The position numbers and the translations under genes are program-made. A stretch of DNA of 64,000 nucleotides from positions 1-64,000 of the forward strand of contig JAENZX010000005.1 of NCBI GenBank assembly GCA_016841045.1, read 5' to 3'. Origin of the DNA: Thermincola carboxydiphila (lineage in GTDB: Bacteria; Bacillota; Thermincolia; Thermincolales; UBA2595). This document shows, in pieces, positions 58,416 to 64,000 of this stretch; position 1 is the first letter of the stretch, and each line of letters begins with the position of its first letter. The notes below the pieces were generated by a model. That model was not told where the DNA came from and searched no databases. It was given only the letters and a program-made list of their open reading frames with translations.

Positions 58416-60386
58416 CTATGCTTTTGTTACGGAATCTGCTGGTGTTATTGAATCGGCTTCTGTTATTGAATTAGAAGTCTTGTAAAAATAGTTAAAGGCT
58501 AGTAGAAGGACCAATAATACTAGTGCTACAATCCTGCTTTCCCATCCGGGGACGAAGAAGGCCAATGATGATACGAGATACAATATTCTTTCCACAACTT
58601 TTAAAGGACGGCGGAAATAGTTTTCTGCCGCTACGGCCAGGGCAAATACTGCCAATAAACCATCTATAATGCTGAATGCAACTTCTAGAGGTTGACCCAT
58701 GAACACCGTTGCCGGTTTATAAAGAAATATGAAGGGTACTATATACCCGGCGCTGGCCAGTTTCAGGGCCTGAACAGCCGTCTTAAACATTGGCGCTTTG
58801 GCGATGGACGCAGCAGCATAAACCGCCAGACATACCGGAGGGGTTAAAAAGGAATAGGCACCGAAGTAAAAGACAAAGAGATGGGCCAAAAGGGGCTCCA
58901 CACCCATCTTAACCATAGCCGGAGCAGCCAAAACACTGAGGAAAAGATAGGTGGCTGTAACAGGCATACCCATTCCCAGGATTGTACTGGCTATTGCGGT
59001 AAGAAATGCCAACAAAAGCAGGTTTCCACCACCAAGCTCGGTAAGGAGCCTGGAGAATGATAAGCCTAATCCTGTGTAGCTCATTACCCCGATTACCAGA
59101 CCTGCAGCTGCACAAACCACAGATATTTCCAGCATGCCGACAGTAGTATCTTCAAGCATCTTGGGTATTTTCTTCCAGTAATTACGTGTTGACGGCGAAA
59201 TCAAAGCAACAAGCATTAAGGAACCCAGAGAATACATAGCAGCTAATTCTGCCCTTAACCCCAGGCCAAAGAGGGCATAAATCAAAACTATTACCGGCGC
59301 TATGTAAACCCAACCAGTCTTTAAGGTATTCTTCCAAGTAGGTAGTTCTTCTTTAGGGATGCCTTTCATTCCTTCTTTTGCAGCCCTAAGATCAACCTGA
59401 ATAAATTGTCCCAGATAATATAACACCGCAGGAATAGCTGCAACTAAGGCCACCTGATAGTAAGGTAAACCCAGGAACTGCGCCATGATGAAGGCTGCGG
59501 CTCCCATAACCGGGGGCATGATGGTGCCCCCGGTAGAAGATACTGCTTCAACAGCACCTGAAAAATAAGCTGGGTAGCCGGTGCGTTTCATCAAAGGAAT
59601 GGTTACTACACCTATGGCGGCAACGTTTCCAACCGCATTACCTGAAAGTGTTCCAAACAAGGCGCTTGCCACAATGGCTATTTTAGCCGGACCTCCCCGG
59701 TACCTACCCATGCCAGCCTGGGCAACGTTCAAGAGAAACGAGGCACCGCCTGTACCAAAGAGAAACTGTCCAAAGAGCACAAAGGCCAATACCACCATAC
59801 CGGCAATTTGCAGGGCAGTACCAAAGACAAACTCTGAGCCCAAATAAAGCTGGTTTATTAGTCTGGGCCAGGTAATCTCCCTGGCAGCTAGAAAGCCTGG
59901 CAAAAGGTAGCCATACCTGCCGTACAGGGCGAATACAGCAATAATGATCAAGAGCGGCCAGCCTGTCAGTCGCCTTGTTGCTTCAAGGATGGCCAGTATT
60001 AATGAACTTCCGATAGCTACAGTTACGGGATCAACAACTCCGATTGACATAAGGAGCTGATCATAAAAGAATGCCACATATAAACCACCGCATACACTTA
60101 TACCAATGAACAGCCAGTCAAACCAGGGAACTGACTGGTTAGTATGACCTTTTTTAAAGGGGGCTGCAAGATAAATATAAGTAAGCACAAAACTCAGCAT
60201 TAAACCTAAAAATTGCTGCGGGTGTAAGCTTACACCGTTTATATAATAGGGTACATTCAATATAAAGGCTACTCCGGTAAGGGGAGTAAGAATGCCCATA
60301 GCAAGTTGCAGCTTTCTGCTAAAACCCGTGAGTTTCCGGAAACGTGATGATTCTTCTTCTAAATTTACTTCCTTCGCATCTAGCAT
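58416..60386 (-). CDS. Fused TRAP transporter permease (DctQ-DctM type)
   Basis: 656 aa, strongly hydrophobic, about 16-18 transmembrane segments. The architecture (short N-terminal 4-TM part, then a DctM-like body with TGYPAYFSGAVEAVSSTGGTIMPPVMGAAAF and LAHLFVFYFGAYSFLTPPVCLA) matches the fused TRAP permeases that work with TAXI binding proteins. Uses an ion gradient to import an organic acid or similar anion. GAAAGGGGG precedes the ATG on the minus strand; 21 bp separate it from the binding protein gene. Confidence 0.93.
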   Translation of the reverse strand: MLDAKEVNLEEESSRFRKLTGFSRKLQLAMGILTPLTGVAFILNVPYYINGVSLHPQQFLGLMLSFVLTYIYLAAPFKKGHTNQSVPWFDWLFIGISVCGGLYVAFFYDQLLMSIGVVDPVTVAIGSSLILAILEATRRLTGWPLLIIIAVFALYGRYGYLLPGFLAAREITWPRLINQLYLGSEFVFGTALQIAGMVVLAFVLFGQFLFGTGGASFLLNVAQAGMGRYRGGPAKIAIVASALFGTLSGNAVGNVAAIGVVTIPLMKRTGYPAYFSGAVEAVSSTGGTIMPPVMGAAAFIMAQFLGLPYYQVALVAAIPAVLYYLGQFIQVDLRAAKEGMKGIPKEELPTWKNTLKTGWVYIAPVIVLIYALFGLGLRAELAAMYSLGSLMLVALISPSTRNYWKKIPKMLEDTTVGMLEISVVCAAAGLVIGVMSYTGLGLSFSRLLTELGGGNLLLLAFLTAIASTILGMGMPVTATYLFLSVLAAPAMVKMGVEPLLAHLFVFYFGAYSFLTPPVCLAVYAAASIAKAPMFKTAVQALKLASAGYIVPFIFLYKPATVFMGQPLEVAFSIIDGLLAVFALAVAAENYFRRPLKVVERILYLVSSLAFFVPGWESRIVALVLLVLLLAFNYFYKTSNSITEADSITPADSVTKA

Positions 60387-60407
60387 TGGTTTTACCCCCT
60401 TTCCAAA

Positions 60408-61469
60408 TTACTTGGATAGAAGCTGCTGCTGCCGCTGCTCCATTTCTGCAGTCCAGAGCCCCTTTTCCTTATAAAATTTTACAGCACCCGGATGATATGG
60501 AATGGTAAAGTTTTTGTCAATAAAGTTTTCCGGTGTCCAGTCTTCTAAGTTCTTGTTAATAGCATTTAGGTCTTTATTTTTATCCCACAAAACCTTAACA
60601 ATATTATATACCATTGATTCCGGCAGACCTTCTCGACCAGCCAGATAGAAGGGGTAGCTCATCATATAAGTTTCCTCTTTGATTCCAACAAGTCCTTTGG
60701 CCGGCGAAACTTTAACAATTTCACATGGATAAGCTTCCTGAGTACGGCGAACTGCTTCCGGAGAGTTATCCATAGACAGGAAACGGGCACCTTTAATTGA
60801 ATCTAGTTCTGCAGTTACCCCCATACCCTGACTGACCTGGGCTACGTCAGCACGGCCTTCAATCAGAGACTTGACAGCATCCCCAATTTTAGGTACGGTA
60901 ATCATTTTTACATCTTTACTGGTTAGACCCTGGTTTGCCAGGAAGGCGTTACCCTGAGCAGTAATACCCGGGCTGCCTGCAATAGTTCCTACATATCGTT
61001 TGCCTTTGACCTCGGAGGCTTTACGGATACCTGAATCCTCAGCCACTAGTAAGCTGTTAATAGATCTGTGCCCGCTTGTTATCAGCATTAGCGGGAAGCC
61101 TTTTCCACCGGATATGGGGTCATAGCTTGATTTGCCCTCTCTTCCCATTTGGGCGTCCCAGTTACTTAGTACTCCCAGGTCCATTTCATTGGTGTTAAGC
61201 ATTGGCAGCCATTCTACCGGGCCTGTGGTAGCAATAGCCTTAACCTCCATTGATAAGCCACTGCTCAAAACTGTAGCCAATCCGGTACCCATGGTGTTAA
61301 CTATACTTCCAACTCCGTGGGTTCCCAAGGACAACATCTTGATTTGCTCTTCCTGATTTTTACCCTGATCCTGAGAATTGTTTTGATCTTGAGAAGCAGT
61401 ATTAGTGCCACAGCCCACCAATGTGAACATTAACAAAAAAGCCAAAATTATAATAACACTCTTTCGCAT
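60408..61469 (-). CDS. TAXI-family TRAP substrate-binding lipoprotein
   Basis: 353 aa. Signal peptide with lipobox LVGC (lipidated Cys20), a Gln/Asn-rich linker, then a TAXI-type periplasmic-binding fold (LSLGTHGVGSIVNTMGTGLATVL...). The family carries glutamate/2-oxoglutarate-like or other carboxylates. Lipidation would need lgt (at 7.6 kb). AAAAGGAGG precedes the ATG on the minus strand. Pairs with the fused permease. Confidence 0.92.
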   Translation of the reverse strand: MRKSVIIILAFLLMFTLVGCGTNTASQDQNNSQDQGKNQEEQIKMLSLGTHGVGSIVNTMGTGLATVLSSGLSMEVKAIATTGPVEWLPMLNTNEMDLGVLSNWDAQMGREGKSSYDPISGGKGFPLMLITSGHRSINSLLVAEDSGIRKASEVKGKRYVGTIAGSPGITAQGNAFLANQGLTSKDVKMITVPKIGDAVKSLIEGRADVAQVSQGMGVTAELDSIKGARFLSMDNSPEAVRRTQEAYPCEIVKVSPAKGLVGIKEETYMMSYPFYLAGREGLPESMVYNIVKVLWDKNKDLNAINKNLEDWTPENFIDKNFTIPYHPGAVKFYKEKGLWTAEMEQRQQQLLSK

Positions 61470-61510
61470 AAAAAATCCTCCTTTTAACGTATTATAGTAA
61501 ATTTAATAAT

Positions 61511-61663
61511 TTATCCGCGATCGTCAATCCACGGACTTTGTTCAACTTGGAACTGGTCCCCACAAAAGGGGCAGTGAAGGTCAATTCCGGCATAACGCAT
61601 TTCATAGTCACAGAAGAACTTACCGCTGCAATCGGGGCATTCCACCCAAAATATTCTATCCAT
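61511..61663 (-). CDS. 50-aa zinc-ribbon protein, possible decarboxylase subunit D-like
   Basis: Frame of 50 codons on the minus strand: MDRIFWVECPDCSGKFFCDY then EMRYAGIDLHCPFCGDQFQVE. Two CxxC pairs (CPDC, CPFC) 22 residues apart form a zinc ribbon. AAAAGGAGG precedes the ATG, which is only 5 bp after the UbiD stop, so the two are co-translated. Small zinc-ribbon 'D' subunits (VdcD/BsdD) accompany UbiD-type phenolic acid decarboxylases; this one is shorter and not clearly homologous, so the role is inferred from position. Confidence 0.7.
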   Translation of the reverse strand: MDRIFWVECPDCSGKFFCDYEMRYAGIDLHCPFCGDQFQVEQSPWIDDRG

Positions 61664-61668
61664 ATCAT

Positions 61669-63063
61669 TTACCTCCTTTTATCCAGCCAAACTTTCGGAT
61701 CTACGGCCTTGAGGGCTTCAGGCGGTACTCTAAAGGTTGACGGGAAAGGTTTACTTAAGGGTTTGGTCGCATCAATTATTACTTTATCAGCCCCCATTTC
61801 ACTGGTGAAAACTGTACTGCCGGCATTAGTGATTAGAGTAACATCTTTATGGGGATTAACCATGGTTAGAATAGCCCAAATAACTTCTTGTTCATTGAAG
61901 ACATCAATATCATCGTCGACCACCACGATTACCCTATAGGTCCAAGCTTCGTTCAGAGCTACTAAGGCAGCTTGTTTAGCCTGGTAATCCTTGGTCTTTT
62001 TGATTGAAATATAGCAGGCCAATCGGCCAATTCCGGACAGGGTGTTGTGAACAGCAGTTACATTTCCTACCTTGGACTGAAGTGTGTTATAGACACTACC
62101 TTCCTTGGGAATTGCTCCTAGGTTCCAGTGCCCTTGATGACCAGAGAAAATATCCTGCATTATGGCTTGCTGTTTCCTTGTTATTGCCTTAATCTGCATC
62201 GCTTGGCGTAGACATTGTGCCTGATACTGCCTGGTCACTTCACCAAAGGGATCCACAACTTCTTTTACCCCGGGAAGCAGTTCACCTTCAATTATGATTT
62301 CAGCATCTGCCGGCACGAGGAAATCTTCACCCCAAGTGACAGAGGGTGCTAACCTTAGGGGTTCGCCAAGAAAACCTCCGACCAGCTCATAATCATCTCT
62401 TTCAAAAGCGGTAAGAGAGAGGCTGCCAAGGTAAAAAGCCGGGTGGTGTCCTAAAATAGAAATTATCGGAGCAGGTTTGCCTAATTCGTTATAACGGTTG
62501 ACAATACGCTCTAAGTGAGGAGAGTGAATGGACACGCCCATATAATCCGGTTTCCCTTTGTAGAAGTTTTTGATAAAACTGACATCATAACTGCCGGTGT
62601 CAGGGTCTTTCATACAACAGGTCATGGTGAGAACAGGTCCCATATCCATTTCATAATGCCGTACAATAGGCAGCAGACCTACGTCTATATCACTGCCGAT
62701 TTGAACTACTTCCTGTACAGGCACCGAACTTCTGATAATTTCAGGTGAGATGGACAGGTTTTCCCGGCGCGCATACTCGAGACTTAAAGGCATCTTACTG
62801 TCGGCAGGGTTCATTCCAAGAGCCAGTGCACAAAGCTCTCTGGTTACAAAGACATTAGATACCAACTTTATTCCTGAAGGATGTCCGTAGACATTTGCAG
62901 GGTCATTGAATAAAACTGCTGTAAAATTATTTTCTTTATTCATATTTTCCAATAGGCCAGTTACCTCAAATTGTGCTGGCTTGATAGGCTTGGATACAGT
63001 ATCCAGTGTGGAAGGATGATGTTCTTGTAAAAAATTCAAAAAACTGCTTAAATCTTTTGCCAC
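61669..63063 (-). CDS. UbiD-family prFMN-dependent decarboxylase
   Basis: 464 aa, full length for the family. N-terminal region VFVTRELCALALGM, then VVDPFGEVTRQYQ with the family's conserved acidic residue, then the hexamerisation/active-site end (VVVDDDIDVFNEQEVIWAI, DKVIIDATKP). UbiD enzymes use prenylated FMN (made by UbiX, not seen here) to decarboxylate aromatic or alpha,beta-unsaturated acids. GTG start with AAAAGGAGG upstream on the minus strand. Context with TRAP uptake suggests catabolism of an imported acid. Confidence 0.92.
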   Translation of the reverse strand: MAKDLSSFLNFLQEHHPSTLDTVSKPIKPAQFEVTGLLENMNKENNFTAVLFNDPANVYGHPSGIKLVSNVFVTRELCALALGMNPADSKMPLSLEYARRENLSISPEIIRSSVPVQEVVQIGSDIDVGLLPIVRHYEMDMGPVLTMTCCMKDPDTGSYDVSFIKNFYKGKPDYMGVSIHSPHLERIVNRYNELGKPAPIISILGHHPAFYLGSLSLTAFERDDYELVGGFLGEPLRLAPSVTWGEDFLVPADAEIIIEGELLPGVKEVVDPFGEVTRQYQAQCLRQAMQIKAITRKQQAIMQDIFSGHQGHWNLGAIPKEGSVYNTLQSKVGNVTAVHNTLSGIGRLACYISIKKTKDYQAKQAALVALNEAWTYRVIVVVDDDIDVFNEQEVIWAILTMVNPHKDVTLITNAGSTVFTSEMGADKVIIDATKPLSKPFPSTFRVPPEALKAVDPKVWLDKRR

Positions 63064-63444
63064 ATTTAATACCTCCTTTTATAATGAATGTTCAGTGAAT
63101 AATTTTTTGCTTAATTGACCCTCCTTTCGCGTTCCGTATTATGCAATGCTGTTCCGTTTTTTGGAGAATAAAAAACAAGATGCAATATAAATTTATTTCA
63201 GTATATGTCTGCATCCTGTTCTCGACAAGGTATATGAAGTTAATGGGATAAAATGAAGGTTCTTTGGTTTAACAGGTAATTATAATGGAATCTACCTTTA
63301 TTTTGCACGATAAATCTTTAATCGCCAGGATGAATAGCAGTTCAGTCCCTGATTAATTTAATTCAGTCAAAAAATCTTACCACTTAGTGGAAGTTATACC
63401 ATAAGATTCAACAAAATGTCTCACACTCTTACACATATAAGCAA
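63064..63444. other. Regulatory spacer upstream of ubiD
   Basis: 381 bp, no gene. Contains ACGGAAC (minus strand) twice, 20 bp apart (63131-63137 and 63151-63157), i.e. two helical turns, and an imperfect dyad GATGCA...TGCATC (63179-63215). Both are candidate IclR sites. No unambiguous promoter recognised. Confidence 0.45.
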
Positions 63445-64000
63445 TTATGAAAAAACAGGGATAATTACTGCTTCGGGTTTTTTTAATATTTCCGGGTTTG
63501 TTAAAGGGTTTTCGTTTATACAGCACCAAAAAGGCTGTTTATTAACAGAAATTGTGCCCAGGGATTGGTCCTTACCAATAATTCCGGCAGATATTGAAGT
63601 AGCCATCTTTAAGATTGTGAGATTATCAAGTCCGGCTTCAGAATAAAACTTAAGCTCGTCATGATATGAATACCCATGAGCAACCTGGTTAGCCCCGGCA
63701 TCGGTACCAATACCTAATGTTAAGCCTAATTCATAAGCTTCATGAACCATTGCCAACTGACGTTCAAAAGACCTCTTTATAATATCGAGGTCAGCTCCTG
63801 GATAAGGGATACGTTTTTCCTTAATTAAGTTACCCAGCGGAGCAAGAGTAGGCACCCAGGCTGTTTTGTGTTTTTTCATTAACTCTAACTGGTTTCGCTC
63901 CAGAAAATAACCGTGTTCAACTGAATCAACTCCAGCCAAAGCTGAGATTTCAACTGCCTGGGCCGAACTGGCGTGTGCCATCACTTTTAAGCCAAGTGAA
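63445..64000 (-). CDS. Amidohydrolase, C-terminal part (cut by window edge)
   Basis: About 185 residues on the minus strand, open to the window end. HASSAQAVEISALAGVDSVEHGYFLERN, then LGIGTDAGA and LTILKMATSISAGIIG are typical of imidazolonepropionase/prolidase-like metal-dependent amidohydrolases (metal His in KVMAHA and VEHG, catalytic Asp in GTDA). The C-terminus after the GI.GKDQSLGTIS segment is rather short. The 5' end lies beyond position 64000. Confidence 0.85.
   Translation of the reverse strand, partial: SLGLKVMAHASSAQAVEISALAGVDSVEHGYFLERNQLELMKKHKTAWVPTLAPLGNLIKEKRIPYPGADLDIIKRSFERQLAMVHEAYELGLTLGIGTDAGANQVAHGYSYHDELKFYSEAGLDNLTILKMATSISAGIIGKDQSLGTISVNKQPFWCCINENPLTNPEILKKPEAVIIPVFS

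Noticed and set aside
63120-63175. Sigma-54 promoter on the minus strand ahead of ubiD
   Set aside because: GGAAC...TTGC is similar, but the GG-to-GC spacing is 9 rather than 10 bp and the -24 element is poor.
1-64000. CRISPR array
   Set aside because: No regularly spaced repeats were seen; the only tandem repeats are two-unit duplications at 41035 and 49589.

Overview
The window looks like chromosome from an anaerobic, probably endospore-forming Gram-positive bacterium of the Clostridia (Peptococcaceae/Thermincola-like; inferred, not proven). The pointers are low-to-medium GC, many TTG/GTG starts behind strong Shine-Dalgarno sequences, tiny sporulation-type hydrophobic peptides, KinA-like orphan histidine kinases, very large multiheme c-type cytochromes and a three-gene NADH-dehydrogenase-type diaphorase. 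No rRNA and no CRISPR array was seen; one tRNA gene is present.

Layout. 1-8.4 kb is core-like: a decayed sigma-54 activator, queD-queC (queuosine precursor synthesis) followed by a small thioredoxin-fold gene with an in-frame UGA and a SECIS-like hairpin (a probable selenoprotein), small membrane/hypothetical genes, an acetyltransferase-like protein, an FmdE-family protein and lgt. At 8.6 kb a tRNA-Leu(GAG) is the attachment site of a genomic island of about 15.8 kb (8614-24508), bounded by 62-bp direct repeats of the tRNA 3' half. It carries a tyrosine integrase beside the tRNA, a second tyrosine recombinase, an SF2-helicase-like protein next to a cluster of dyads, a TPR-DUF2971 protein divergent from an unknown 398-aa protein, a small Xre regulator and many AT-rich genes of unknown function.

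24.5-26.3 kb is a small accessory patch with a holin-like type I toxin/antitoxin locus, a second, decapitated copy of it next to a GC-rich palindromic element, and another Xre regulator. 26.3-56 kb is dominated by respiratory genes: a 2331-aa protein with 16 CXXCH haem motifs, three tandem soluble PAS histidine kinases, an 831-aa decahaem protein with Ig-like domains, a NapH-like polyferredoxin with a partner protein, and a NapC/NrfH-type membrane-anchored decahaem protein. Between these lie housekeeping or unknown genes, a TetR regulator with a PEP-synthase-like protein of rifampicin-phosphotransferase architecture, and a MarR-nuoE-nuoF-nuoG-like diaphorase operon with a clear palindromic operator.

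57.6-64 kb is a minus-strand catabolic cluster: amidohydrolase (cut by the window edge), UbiD-family decarboxylase, a 50-aa zinc-ribbon protein, a TAXI-type TRAP binding lipoprotein, a fused TRAP permease and an IclR regulator. It suggests uptake and decarboxylation of an organic acid.

Working model (inference): NapC/NapH-type quinol dehydrogenases pass electrons through the cell envelope to the two large secreted multiheme proteins, as in extracellular electron transfer by Gram-positive metal reducers. The NuoEFG-like module handles NADH electrons inside the cell.
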